In this document: positions 11,480 to 22,727 of the stretch, piece by piece
How the letters are laid out: every line of letters begins with the position of its first letter
Numbering within the stretch: the stretch's first letter is position 1
Assembly (NCBI RefSeq): GCF_023091745.1
Contig: NC_068922.1
Location: forward strand, 28,744,001-28,808,000
Source of the DNA: Budorcas taxicolor
Lineage: Eukaryota; Chordata; Mammalia; Artiodactyla; Bovidae
DNA length: 64,000 bases
Direction of reading: 5' to 3'
Made by a program: the position numbers and the translations under genes
Notes under the pieces: generated by a model
Databases searched by the model: none
What the model was told of the DNA's origin: nothing
What the model saw: the letters and a program-made list of their open reading frames with translations, nothing else

Positions 11480-12060
11480 TTGAAGGTCGGTGGAGGGAAC
11501 AGTGGGACATAAGGCCAGGTAGGTGAGCAGAGGCCAGAACTTGAAGTGACCAACATGGTATACTGAAAAGCTTGAGCCTTATTCTGTGTGTAGTTGGGTA
11601 TAATCAGAGGATATCAGGTCTAGAAAGTAGACCTTTCTTTTGTAAATGTGCAGAGGGATGAAGAGGCAGCATGAGAAAAGAGCAAAGTGGACAAATTCAA
11701 GGAGTATTCTGTGTCTGACGGAAGCAGGAAGACCAGGTAGGTGGCTCTGCAGGTAACCGAGGTACATGAGATTACAGACTTATTAAACAGTGGTGGGAGT
11801 GGGGGAGGATTGGGAGGAAGATCCAGATAGGGAAAAAGAAAAGCAAGCAGAAGTACAAGGACCTGGAGATAACTGGACAAGGGGGATGAGGGAGAAGAAA
11901 GAGTCAAAGGTGAATTCTGAGATGACAGAGAAAAATGATGCTTTCACCAAGATGTGCAGACTATGAGTAGAACATTAGTCCTCTTTGGAGTGATTTGAGT
12001 CTGAGGTACCTGCAGGATATGCAGAAGAATAAATCGATAAGCATTTGATTTGGTAATCAC
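11480..12060 (+). mobile_element. L2 LINE, sense, ancient
   Basis: Diverged sense L2 phrases in order: 'gacataaggccaggtaggtg', 'gagccttattctg', 'caaagtggacaaattcaag', 'gcaggaagaccaggtaggtgg', 'gagtcaaaggtgaattctg'. The order fits the L2 3' region. It carries the right arm of the 47-bp inverted match. Confidence 0.6.
11655..11701 (-). repeat. 47-bp perfect inverted match, right arm
   Basis: Exact reverse complement of 9385-9431. The surrounding L2-derived sequence is strongly diverged between the two copies, while this block is identical. Confidence 0.95.
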
Positions 12061-12885
12061 GAGGAGCTTGGGGGCAAGCCTGAGCCACAGATACTACCAG
12101 AGAGTCAAGAATGTAAAATGAAAATTAAAATCATGGTTGTGCTTGACGTTTCTGAGAACAGGAAGTGTCTCTACTGCTCAGGGAAATTGCTTCTCTAGGT
12201 CTAAACAGCGAGACCAAAAAGTCAATATCCAGGGTTATAGAGCACACTCATCACTATGCACCATGAGATGCAGGTCACTTTTACCCCAACACTGGAATTG
12301 TGTCCTATTCGGTATGTACCACACGATCTTAGTCAAGCATCTTTTCAGGACCTTTGATTACAACCAGGCCACATACCATATGTTCCATTTGATTTCCTAT
12401 TTTGGCAGAGAATTCAATGAGAAACTGCTACCTGCACCAGGACCATACGCTCTCCACACCACCATTAAACTTTGCAAAGCAGCCGCACAATTAATTTTTA
12501 GCAGAGATGCACTAATAGCTGCCCAGTCATGTGTACCAGGCCTGGATGTTGGGCATTTTGCACTTGCCAGAGAGAACATATTGCAGTCCATATTTTAATC
12601 ATCTCCCCTCAGAGAGTAAGAAAATTGTTAGTTATTCAAGACAGGAATGCAAATTTAAATTTGACTAGAATGGTTCACCTGACCCTCAGAGCATCAGTTT
12701 TTCTAAAACCATTGGCTGATTGTGCAAAAGTGGTCACTGATTGTCCAGAGACTAGGTTACAGAAAGAGAGAACTGGGTGATTTTTTCTTTTAGGTTGATT
12801 CTGGCTCCTGTAGGAATCCAATGAGATGAGTTTGGGTGGATGGTTGTTTCATATTATTTTAAGATAAAGCAAGCAACTGTTAATA
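12061..12885. other. Unique sequence, nothing recognised
   Basis: A 153-codon open frame at 12137-12598 starts with TTG and resembles no family I know. I treat it as chance. No exon or repeat called. Confidence 0.4.
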
Positions 12886-13186
12886 TAGTTGGTCCTCTGT
12901 ATCCACAGGTTATGCATCCCCCTACAATTCAACCAAACATGGGTCAAAAATATTGGGGAAGAAAATTCCAGAAAGCTTCAAAAAGCAAAACTTAAATTAG
13001 CCATATTCTGAGCACTATAGTGAATACACTTGAATAAAGTGATGTGTAGGTAGGTATTCCCTGCTGGAGCATCTACCTTCTCAGATCCTCAGTCTTTCCC
13101 TAGCACTCCCTGAATAAGCCTTGTTCAACCTCCTGTGTTATTTATGCATTGCTATGTTTTGTGCACCCTTTCTTTCTGTGAAAAAA

Positions 13187-15033
13187 ATGACTCCTACAAA
13201 GCAAGTAAGTGGTCAAAGTCACCCCTTGAAGTCTAAGAGAGCATAAAGGGCTATTTCTTGATGAAAAAGTGAAAATCCTATATCTTTTAGAAAGTGGCGT
13301 GCCACTTGCCAAAGTGGGCCATAGAGTCGATAAGTTTAAATCCAACATTTGAGCAATAAACCAGAAAGCAGCTGAAATCCATAGCAGAGTGTGCTGCCCT
13401 ACAATGGCAAATGAGGTCTCTCTGGTTGGTGACAAAGTGCTTGCAAAGACTGAGAAAAGGTGGCTTGAGGACATGTCACAGAAATGTGTCCCTGTTGATG
13501 GCAAAATGATGTGTGAGAAAGCACAAGTCTGCACGAGAACTACTGTGAGGAGGTTGAGAAGCTGGACTTTAAAGCTAGTGAGGGAAGGGTGACTAGCTAT
13601 GCATAGTGCTACAGCCTCAAGAACTTAAAGATCACGGGAGAACCCACATGGCCTGATGTCAAGGCAGCATCACGGTTCCCAGAAGAGCTCAGGAGACTCA
13701 CAGAAGAGAAGAGAAAGGCTTCCGTCCAGAGCAAGGCTTCAGTTGTGATGATCCAGGCTTGTTCTGGAGGATGATCCCCAATCACACCTATATCCACGAA
13801 TGCCAGTGCCAGAAGAGCCCCGGGGCTCCAAGTCTGAAAAGATCACCTCACTCTGGTGTCATGTGGCAACACAGCAGTTCACAAAAGCAAATGAGCAAAC
13901 AATCCCCAAGCCCTTAAGCACCAAACTGAAAACTACCTGCACTTGTTCTGGCACCACAACAAGAAGGCTTGGGTAATGGCCATCTTGCTCTTTGAATGAT
14001 TCCATCAGCGCTTCATTCCTAAAAGGAAGAAGCACTTCGAAGAGAAGGCACTGCCATTCACAATCTTTCTTGTAACTGACATTACATTGGCTCCCAGCCA
14101 CCCCAATCTCTGCTTCTCCTGCTGAGAATACGGAGGTGATGTTTCCACCTCCTGCACTGCATCACTGCCACAGCCCCTTGATTAAGGCATCATCAAGTGC
14201 ACAAAGGTGACACATACCCCCCTCACCTTCAGGAGGATCTGTGGTACCCTTGATGTCAAGCTGACAGCAGCATCTCTGATTTATGGAAGCACTTCACAAT
14301 TACAGAGGTCTGTCAGTGCCCTAAAGCCAGAGCCAATCAATGTGTGTTGGAAGCTATTATGGAGTGAGGCAGGCAGGGATTTCAGGAGCTTCCCTGCTCT
14401 TGATGCAAGTCAGGAACACCTTGAACACTGCAAGGGAAATTGGTGGGAAAGAATTCTCTGACATCATCATGGGTGATGTTGAGGAACATGTAGAAGAACA
14501 CAGAGGAACCCTTACCAATAAGGAACTTGAAGACATGCTGAAATCCTCAAAGGTGATGATGATGGTGGTGGTGATGCAGAAAATTTAAAGGAGGCAGAGC
14601 CATCAGTTTGGACACTTGAAAAATTTGAAGCAGACTTTCAACAGGCATAAATGTTTTTAAAGGATATGATTCTTGAGCACAATCTTTAGATGGAACAACA
14701 TTTCTGTGTCACCAGAGTAATAACAACACTCTTACAACCACCACTAGATTTGTTTGCTGATGCAAAGGAAATGAAAACAAAAAAAACCCAGCTTCTAATA
14801 GCAACACTGCTAACTAAAGCATCTGCAACTGTGGAACCTCAGCCTTCGATGCCTGAAGATCCTGAGCCCTCAAACTCCACAGATCCGGACGCCAATACCC
14901 CTGACCTCCTCCACAGCATCAACATCTACCAGGGGAACCCAGTTCTTCCCGTGCAGATGATCCTTCTGACATTCTGTGAGACGGTTCAAGTTAGCCTGAT
15001 GTCTCACTACTTACCTAGAGCCCACACCTTGTA
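13187..15033 (+). pseudogene. Tigger transposase pseudogene
   Basis: Broken pogo/Tigger-family transposase. The frame opens with an ATG at 13187. An N-terminal helix-turn-helix remnant follows (DEKVKIL-type, near 13260), then a CENP-B-type DNA-binding phrase (KTEKRWLEDMSQK, near 13450). In the DDE region, GAC at 14078-14080 (phrase FLVTDITLAPSHP) and GAT at 14180-14182 (QPLD) are in the same frame and match the second and third catalytic Asp of the family. The latter is followed directly by a TAA where a Gln is expected. The first catalytic Asp region is lost. A C-terminal IGGKEFSDI-type segment is near 14430. Several stops and frameshifts make it non-functional. Confidence 0.8.
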
Positions 15034-15120
15034 ATCTCACCGCATCCACACCATAGGCATCATATAACAAACATCACCATCACCATCATCATCATGAGGG
15101 TTCGCAACAGAAAAGGACCA

Positions 15121-15262
15121 GGGACTTCCCTGCTGGTCCAGTGGTTAAGAATCTGTAATTCCAATGCAGAGGACACAGATTTGCTCCGCAGTCAGGGAAC
15201 TAAGATCCTACATGCTGCACTGTGCAGCCAAAAAAGAAAAAAAGAGAGAGAGAGAGAGAAGA
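15121..15262 (+). mobile_element. CHR-type SINE (tRNA-Glu derived), inserted in Tigger
   Basis: Starts gggacttccctgctggtccagt, has a 'ctcc...gggaactaagatcc' body and ends in an A-rich tail turning into (GA)n at about 15241-15262. It interrupts the 3' part of the Tigger element, so it is younger. Confidence 0.85.
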
Positions 15263-15739
15263 GCCAGGGTTTGGGTTCGTGTGTCTGTATGAGAGAGAGA
15301 GAATACATTTATATTTTATATATTTATAATTATATTTTCTATTTGTATTTTAAATATTCTATTTTATGCTATGTATTTCTCTTTCAGATCATTAAGTGAA
15401 AGCAATCCCTAATAATATTACATTGTTGCTGACATGCTCTGTATAGTCAGGCCTATGATGTTTATGTCTGAGCTGAACATGCACAGATTGCTTTTCTTGT
15501 CATTATTCCCTAAACAATACAGCATAACAACTGTTGACATAGCATTTACATTGTATGAGGTCTTATAAGTAACCTAGGGGATGATTTAAAGTGCCTGGGA
15601 GGATGTGGGTAGGTTATACTCAAATTCTATACCATTTTATACAGGGAACTTGAGGACCTTGGTTTCCACTGGGGTACTAAAACTAACCTCCCAGGGATAC
15701 TTAGGAATAGCTGGATTTACTGTACATTACCTTTGGTCC

Positions 15740-15870
15740 AGGAATAGTGCTAAATACTCTGCATACACATCTCATTGAATTATTCCAAATCTTATGTATT
15801 AATAGTAGCTATTATTATCCCACTTGAGTGATGGTGAGACTTGTTCAACCCAGCATAAACTATTTAGACA
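15740..15870 (+). mobile_element. MIR SINE, ancient
   Basis: MIR core-like sequence: 'aatagtgctaaatactctgc', then 'tattattatcccacttgag'. Highly diverged. Confidence 0.5.
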
Positions 15871-17029
15871 ATTGGGGTTTCCCATTTATCTTTTTGAGTG
15901 AAATTGAACCTATGATTTAGGGTTCACCAATGCTTTCCCTCCATGGAAAGTTCTGTAGGCTTCCCATAATGGTAAACTGGGTGCAATGACCATTGTAATG
16001 GACTTCTATTGTTTTTGCCTTGCTACATCCCTTCCCCTCTTACAGAGAGTTCTTTTCCTTTTGGAACCTGCCCTTCCCATTTCATGTGATTCAGGTGGAT
16101 TTTTCAGCCAATTGACCCACCTCCTTCCTCACCTCAGGTCTAGAGACAGAAGCCAACCTGCTTGATCAAAGAACACATTCCTGGACCCAGTGATTGTCCT
16201 AGGAAAAGCCTATTATCCAACAGGGCCAAATAGATGGTAACAGATGAACTTGTAAAAAAAAAAAAATGTCTTGTTCATTTAGCTTGGTTCACTAACTCCT
16301 AAGGACAAATAATCCCAGAGTTGCTGGAGGAAGAATCTTCCAGAGCCTGAAGTCAATGAGAGCAAAGTAGAATTGAGACACAGGGAGAGGCAGAGAAACA
16401 GGCCTGAGGCCATCACCCAAAGTCCTTGATCCAGTTTTTCCTGGAGCCATGTCATTCATTGGTCTTCCAAATTACATTGGTCAATATCTTCCTCTCTTTG
16501 TGATGCTAGTTTGAGTAGGTCTCTGTCACAACCAGAGAGACAGATTTGATATAAAATGAAAACAATATATATTCAAAAAGAATGATCTGAGAGAAGTGAT
16601 TTGTCTGTCATTGATTTCAAATTTCATCTTCTGAGAAGAGATAAATTTATATATTAAACACTAATGACAAAGATTATTGATATCAAGATTTCAGATTTAC
16701 CCTTTAGGAAATCATACCTTAGAAACTAGACAAGTAAGTGTAAGAAGGATTTTAGCTACTGCCTTATTTGTAACAATGACAAGACATTTCCCAGAGACTT
16801 TGCATAATTATTCTACTTTAAACCAGAAAGATAAATGAACAGTCACACCTGTAGACTACAACATCCAGGGTCCCCATCCCAGGCCCCATGCTTAGATGGT
16901 CCCATTTCATATACAATGCTTTAGATGGCTACACTTTGTATCATTCTTTGAATTTCCATAAAGGTTGTCAATAACACATTTTCAAACTTATGAGTTAGCT
17001 ATCATGGAAACCTGGGTAATATTTCAATT
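15871..17029. other. Unique sequence, nothing recognised
   Basis: No exon or gene. A 14-15 base A run lies near 16253-16266. There may be eroded old repeats, but none I can name. Confidence 0.4.
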
Positions 17030-17175
17030 TCATGTTGGGCAAGTCATTTAAACTTCTCTGAGTCTCAGCTTCATCATATAAAAGAATGATAGAGTGCTTG
17101 TCCCACTTGAATTGCAGAGGACATCTGATAAGACAACAAATGCAAATGTACTTTGAAAAACATAAGGATTATTGT
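17030..17175 (+). mobile_element. MIR SINE, ancient
   Basis: Phrases 'gttgggcaagtcatttaaac' and 'ctctgagtctcagcttcatc' are the MIR core in sense. Diverged, edges approximate. Confidence 0.6.
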
Positions 17176-17315
17176 TAACTCAAGAGCAAGATTCCTCAAG
17201 GCAGAGTTCAATTTTATTCTATGCCATTTACCAGCTAGGGTCTGGTGAAAATCTATAGTTTTATCAGAAATTCTGAATAGACACCTGTCACTGGTCAAAT
17301 TTAGATGAAAATTAG

Positions 17316-17775
17316 GCCTATATAGTCAAAGCTATGGTTTTTCTAGTAGTTATGTACAGATGTGAGAGTTGGACCATAAAGAAGGCTCAGCACCAAAGAA
17401 CTGATGCTTTCAAATTGTGATGCTAGAGAAGACTCTTGAGAGTTCCTTGGACTGCAAGGAGATCAAACCAGTCAATCCAAAGGAAATCAACCCTGAATAT
17501 TCATTGGAAGGACTGATGCTGAAGCTGAAGTTCCAATACTTTGGCCACCTGATGTGAAGAGCTGACTCATTGGAAAAGACCCTGATGCTGGAAAAGACAG
17601 AAGGCAAAAGGAGAAGAGGGCAGCAGAGAATGAGATGGTTAGATAATATCACCAACTCACTGGACATGGATCTGAGCAAACTCCAAGAGATAGTGAAGGA
17701 CAAGGAAGCCTGGCATGCTGTAATGCACGGGGACACAGAGTCAGACACAACTTAGTGACTAAACAACAACAAACA
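17316..17775 (+). mobile_element. BovB LINE 3' fragment, sense
   Basis: Sense copy of the final ~450 bp of BovB, from 'gtcaaagctatggtttttc' to the 3' end 'gtgactaaacaacaac'. Frames are broken; a fragment reads SLEKTLMLEKT-like then MRWLDNI. It ends only about 10 bp from an antisense BovB. Confidence 0.92.
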
Positions 17776-17785
17776 GAACTAGGAC

Positions 17786-18102
17786 TTCAGTTCAGTTAAG
17801 TTCAGTCACTCAGTCGTGTCCGACTCTTTGCGACCCCATGAATCGCAGCACGCCAGGCCTCCCTGTCCATCACCAACTCCCAGAGTTCACTCAGACTCAT
17901 GTCCATCGAGTCAGTGATGCCATCCAGCCATCTCATCCTCTGTCGTCCCCTTCTCCTCCTGCCCCCAATCCCTCTCAGCGTCAGAGTCTTTTCCAATGAG
18001 TCAACTCTTCGCATGAGGTGGCCAGAGTACTGGAGTTTCAGCGTTAGCACCATTCCTTCCAAAGAAATCCCAGGGCTGATCTTCTTCAGAATGGACTGGT
18101 TG
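17786..18102 (-). mobile_element. BovB LINE 3' fragment, antisense
   Basis: Antisense copy of the last ~315 bp of BovB, less decayed than its neighbour. On the minus strand it keeps an open frame reading MRWLDGITDSMDMSLSEL and ending KSRTRLSD, the usual BovB C-terminus. It is 5'-truncated at 18102. Confidence 0.93.
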
Positions 18103-19114
18103 TCACACCCCAATCTACTCTCCTGACCATTTAACCCTTTGTTACCTATAGCCACGCTATGCAAACCAGTTGATTTTCCATTGCCCAAACACAATATAGA
18201 TTTAAGTGTAATTCCATCACTCTCCTCACCTCAAATCTGCTCTCTCAACACATCCATTCCTCAACACTATACCTAACTTAATCAGTTCCTCCATTCTGAC
18301 AATCAGTGCACCCCAGGGCTTTTGAACTCAGCACACCCCAGAGCTCACTTGGTAATGGTTATGCACTGTATTATTACAGTTCTTATGTCATTCTCTGAAG
18401 TCATCCTGTGAATGCCTAATACAGTCTCCACATGTCTCTATCTTGTCTCTCCAATTAGATTATAAGTCCACTAAAGCCGGTGACCAGTTTTTATTCTTTT
18501 TGGACAGAGCAAATAAAAAGAAAATGTCCAAATGAAGAAAATGGTTGAAGATAGAAGAGTCTATAATGAAATGAAATGAGAAAAATAAAGCTACAGGACA
18601 GCAGATTATCAACTGGAATCAATCTAAAACAAACCAAGGAGTGACTCTATTAGAATTTCAGAAATATGAAATCAAAGTTTTATAATGGAAAGAACCTGCT
18701 GGATAGTCTAATTCACACTCTTCATTCATTGAGAATAATCACATGCTAATTCATCTGATTTATGAATTAGAGTTTTTACATATTTAATCTTCCTATTGTA
18801 AAATGTGACTCTTAGAAAGGAAATTTCTTAGAAACAGAGTCTGAGAGAATGGGAGCTTGAAAACACAGCAAGTCTTTGATGGATATAAAAATACTTCATT
18901 TGGCTAGAGTCAAACCAGATGTCTTAAGTCATATTTGTGGTATACCACTTTTTGATTTTACATCTCTACATGGAAAAGAATAATGATAACCAGGAAGACA
19001 GGGTTACCCACCTAGAAACATGAAAAATGCAGAAGGGCTCCAAGGTGAGGCCTCCCTTGAGGGCCTGATCCAAAGTTAGAAGATCCTGGTGGCCCATTTC
19101 TCAAGCTTTAAAAT
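18103..19114. other. Unique sequence, nothing recognised
   Basis: AT-rich intron sequence. A trace of an L2-type phrase is near 18457. No gene. Confidence 0.4.
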
Positions 19115-19300
19115 GGTATCAGAGCACTGGCTCAAGAGTCAGAGGACCTCCATTTTGAGACTTTGCACCATCAATTTCTGCTGTGTGACCACTGACAGGT
19201 TCCCACATTCTGATTATCAATTTTCTCTTAAAAATAAAATTATTAAAGGGATTATATGAGATAATATATATAAAGACTCTTTGTTTGCAGAAAAGCATGA
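19115..19300 (+). mobile_element. MIR SINE, ancient
   Basis: Sense MIR features in order: 'agagcactggctcaagagtc', 'gctgtgtgaccactgacag', 'gggattatatgagataatat'. Confidence 0.65.
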
Positions 19301-20124
19301 TGTGCATTATTGATAAGCTAGCTAATTTACATTAAAAATAATTTTAATCAGTGTCTCAGCTTTCAGAATCTCAAAGCTAAAACATCATAATGCCATCTTG
19401 GTAGCCCCTTGGTTGTGTATCTCTATCCTGTCACTACAAAATAATCAATGAACCCGCTCTAGTGTGTTCCAAACTCACATGACTTCAGCAAATGACACAC
19501 AGCCAAGAGATTCCTGCTCTACAATTACTCACATCAGGCTGAAAGCTCATAACAGTGTGACAAATGCATATCTTTTCTTGCTTCCCAAGTTTTCTGCAAA
19601 GATGGGCTTTTCCACAGCATGGGAGACTGTCCCCACCACCTGTACCCATCCTCTCCAAGATCACCCTTTATTGGTTGTTGAGGACCTTCATCTTGTGTGG
19701 AATCTCATCACCCACCACAATACAACCCAGAACCCCACCCAGATGCCCAAACCCAGCCCCGTTACAAAGGTAACTAGGCACTTCTCAAAAGTCATCTGCT
19801 CTTGTCCAACAATATAAATCAGGCTTCCCTGGGGTAGGACTCCTGACAGCAGAATATGAATGAATCCTAATGCTCACCCATTCCAGCAAATAGTATGAAA
19901 CATACTTGCCCTGGCATAAAAGACACATGGATGGGAACACATTTCCAAAAGCACTATTGTTCACATGCTAAAGGTGCAAATAAGACATGATGCTAAATAA
20001 AGCATTAGGAGCCCTCTTCTAAATATTTAATACTATTTCGAGTGGTCTGAAATCACGTGTAACCGAGTTGTAAAGAATCCTGGTGATGAGCATGACCCCT
20101 TCAGTTTAGACCCCTTCGGAGTAA
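19301..20124. other. Unique sequence, nothing recognised
   Basis: No exon or repeat that I can support. Confidence 0.4.
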
Positions 20125-20215
20125 GGCACAGAGAGGTGAAGCAACATACCCAGGATCACCCAGTGAATAGCAGAACTGGGTACAGAACACAGGGTTCTCC
20201 ACCTCTAGACTCTGC
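20125..20215 (+). mobile_element. MIR SINE fragment
   Basis: 'aggcacagagaggtgaagc', then 'cagtgaatagcagaactggg' and 'ctctagactctgctgcc' follow the MIR 3' half in sense. Confidence 0.6.
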
Positions 20216-20430
20216 TGCCATTTCCACTGCCAAATAAACATCTTCTGCCCTGAACCAGTTAGAGGCTATACTGAATATAACCTCTGGCCACCTCCTTATC
20301 CAAAAGCAATGGGCGTGGATATATGTTCCCTCTTCCTCCCCTCACCCCTGGATTCCCTGCAGCCTAGTGACTCCAGGGCTCAGAACCAGAATTGCAATCA
20401 GGCTTCCTGATATTGACTTTCCCCCAGATT

Positions 20431-20460
20431 GGGTGTTTGGGTGGGGGGGGGGGGGGGCGC
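20431..20460 (+). repeat. Poly-G tract
   Basis: Contains an unbroken run of 15 G at 20443-20457, preceded by two shorter G runs. Prone to length variation and sequencing error. Confidence 0.85.
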
Positions 20461-22676
20461 TCCCATTCTTGATCTTACATCATGCTTCTTCCCTTAGTCA
20501 TTGAGCACTCCGTAAATACTGGGAACTGATTGGCTGATCAATTAGCTAATAAATAATGTTTATAGCTTCCTTCCTCAACTCACAGCCAAAGCAACTCTGC
20601 TAAATGGCCTCTTTTCCTTCGTTCTTTCCTTGTGGACTTGCTTATAATTTTTGAGACTCATCATGTAGTTGGTCAGGGAAACAATTGCTTTAAGGCTTTA
20701 CCCTTAAAGATGAAAAAAAGCAGTGAAGTCCATAGGGGAAAATTCCCATGAACAACACATGAACCAGAAAACATGCATTGACTCCGATTACACACAATGC
20801 TCCAGGGTTTTCTAATCTAATGGTCCATCATGGTGTCAAGAGCTATTTCCCCCTGCTTCTGAGCGAGAAGTGCACACAGTCCTTTTATCTGGGCAGGAGG
20901 TGAGTGCTGGGAAGAGATCTGAGGGCAGAGTCTGCTGACAAAGAGAGGATAAAATCTGAGCTGCAGAGACCTCCAGGTTGGTGACCATAATATCTGGGAG
21001 CCCCAGGAACAGGAGAACCTGGGTGTGTCTGTATCAGCTAGATCAGGATGTTGAGCTGTCTGGGTACTAAAGATGCAACCTTAGGGCTTCAGGAAAACAG
21101 ACACACATCCCAGTGCTCAGAAGCCCAGGAGAAAATTCAGAGCAGAAATCTGGAGGCAAGTAGGCCATTTCTTAAGAACATGTTTCTGCTTTGCATTAGC
21201 ACAATACAGAATTTATTTCTGTATTATTTAAACAATATAAGATAATATACATGTGCATACTGGCATGTGAGCATGCACATCTCTACTTTTCTGGCATATA
21301 ACCCAGCCTCTCAGTTTCCTGGGAGTACCCTGGTCCTCACAGTTACTGCCACTTCGGTGCCTGCCACGGTCACAAACACTCAACATCCCCGCCATCCACT
21401 TCTGTGGCCGTTGGGTAGACAATGGAGGCTAAAGCATCACCAAACAATAGAAGTTATGAGGGAAGGAAAATGTATAAAGGGTAATTTCTCCAGAAAACAA
21501 CATTCATTCTTTCCCATCCTTCTCCCCCAGTGACATAAGAAGCCAGCAGAGGCTCATGAGATCTCAATTATTTCAAGCACCTCTGTGGCCTAAACCACAT
21601 TTGGGATAATGCAGAACCAAGGGATCTGTCTCCTAGCTTGACCTGGCTCACCACCCAGGAGACAGGCTCCCAGCCTGCTCATTTTCCAAGTGGCCTTAAT
21701 GAATTCCCCAGGTCTCCAAAAAGCAGCATCTCCCCTTCCCCATCGGAAAGGAGAGGTCAATGCACACAGCAGAAGTACTTATGCTTTGTATGTAAAATTT
21801 CCTGTGTCACTGTGACACCCATTCGCATACCCAGCTTAATGTGGGCTGCTTCCGTCAGAAGCAGCATCCCCAGAGCACGTGGGCTACTTGGTGAGGAGGA
21901 GGGTGGAGCCACAGGAGAGGAGAAGCAAACCCTGAACCCAGAGTCCAGCAAAAGGTTGATCAAGTAAAAACAAGGCAATGCCACTGACCTTGTTTGTTTA
22001 AATATGCTAAGAGCAGAGGCCTTCTTAACATAATAGAAATCACAGAACAGCTGAAAGTAGGTCAGTGATCCATACAGAGCTTGCCACCGTCTCCTCATTT
22101 GTGGTTGGGAGATAAGCTTTCTCCAGCTCTGCAGCCCAAGTGCCACAAAAGGCCACAAGCCAACCCCATGGGCTGTTTTTATGGGGAAATCTGAGTAGAC
22201 ACATGGGCACCTGGAACGAAAGGCCTATTCCATCACTCCGTGGACAAAAAATTATACAGTTGCCTCGAGAAGACATAAACAAACAAATAAACAAACCTGA
22301 TAACCTTGATTTAGATTGAAAAAAAAAAAAAGGCATGTTGCGGGGCAGGGAGAGGATGCTGAGATCCAGGGGGAGGCGTTGGTGGGAATCTATTTCTGGA
22401 GGCTCTCAGCACCTGTTTGCAAACTCATCTCTCAAAATAGCATTAAGCAACAAGTTTCTAAAATGGCAAATCTAAGGCTTCTTTTCCCTGGAAGTGCTTT
22501 GTCATGGCTGAGATACTTTACTCAAGAAATCATTTCAGAACAGCGTGTGGGATAAAGCAGAGATTCTGAACATGTCTGCAGCTACGGAAGCAGCAGGAGC
22601 AGCAGCCCACGGTGTGTGGTGTGTGATGCGGAGAGGCTGGAGCTGGGCGCTGCCCAGGCCCCACCTCCTCCCGAGC
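20461..22676. other. Intron immediately downstream of the FRMD4A exon
   Basis: Mostly non-repeat sequence of higher GC than the rest of the window, with no recent SINE or LINE. Open frames are present but none resembles a known protein, and none encodes the next FERM segment of FRMD4A. It could hold intronic control elements. Nothing specific is identified. Confidence 0.45.
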
Positions 22677-22682
22677 ACTCAC
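22677..22682 (-). other. Splice donor of the FRMD4A exon
   Basis: On the minus strand the exon's final ATG codon is followed at once by gtgagt, a consensus 5' splice site. The intron follows a complete codon (phase 0). Confidence 0.8.
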
Positions 22683-22727
22683 CATCAGCAGGCTGAGCGC
22701 AGAGTCTGGCACCAGCTGCACTGCCAT
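22683..22727 (-). CDS. FRMD4A: FRMD4A first coding exon (partial gene)
   Basis: On the minus strand, an ATG at 22727 opens 15 codons, MAVQLVPDSALSLLM, that end exactly at a gtgagt splice donor. From memory, human FRMD4A starts MAVQLVPDSALGLLM and continues with MTEGRRCQ from the next exon, so only residue 12 differs (Ser for Gly). The ATG lies in a strong context (gaccATGg) and an in-frame TGA sits upstream at 22851-22853, which supports this start. FRMD4A is a cytoplasmic FERM-domain scaffold. In published work it links Par-3 to the Arf6 exchange factor cytohesin-1 during epithelial polarisation. Only this exon is in the window. The next coding exon must lie beyond position 1, giving an intron longer than 22.6 kb. 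The match is short, but the exact exon edge makes coincidence unlikely. Confidence 0.82.

Larger units (their letters stand above)
12886..15713 (+). mobile_element. Tigger-type (Tc1/mariner) DNA transposon, nearly complete
   Basis: The left terminal inverted repeat begins at 12886 (tagttggtcctctgtatcc, a worn form of the Tigger/MER2-type end) with TA just outside at 12884-12885. The right end runs to 15713 (gggatacttaggaatagctg). The subterminal sequences 'aattccagaaagcttcaaaa' and 'tggtttccactggggtac' also match Tigger-like ends. The length of 2.83 kb includes an inserted CHR SINE and simple repeats, leaving about 2.6 kb, in the range of full Tigger1/Tigger2-like elements. The transposase inside is broken. 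The element is a fossil of the early mammalian genome. Confidence 0.85.

Noticed and set aside
12137..12598. 153-codon open frame in unique sequence
   Set aside because: Starts with TTG, not ATG; no motif or family resemblance; no splice signals or Kozak context. It is consistent with chance.
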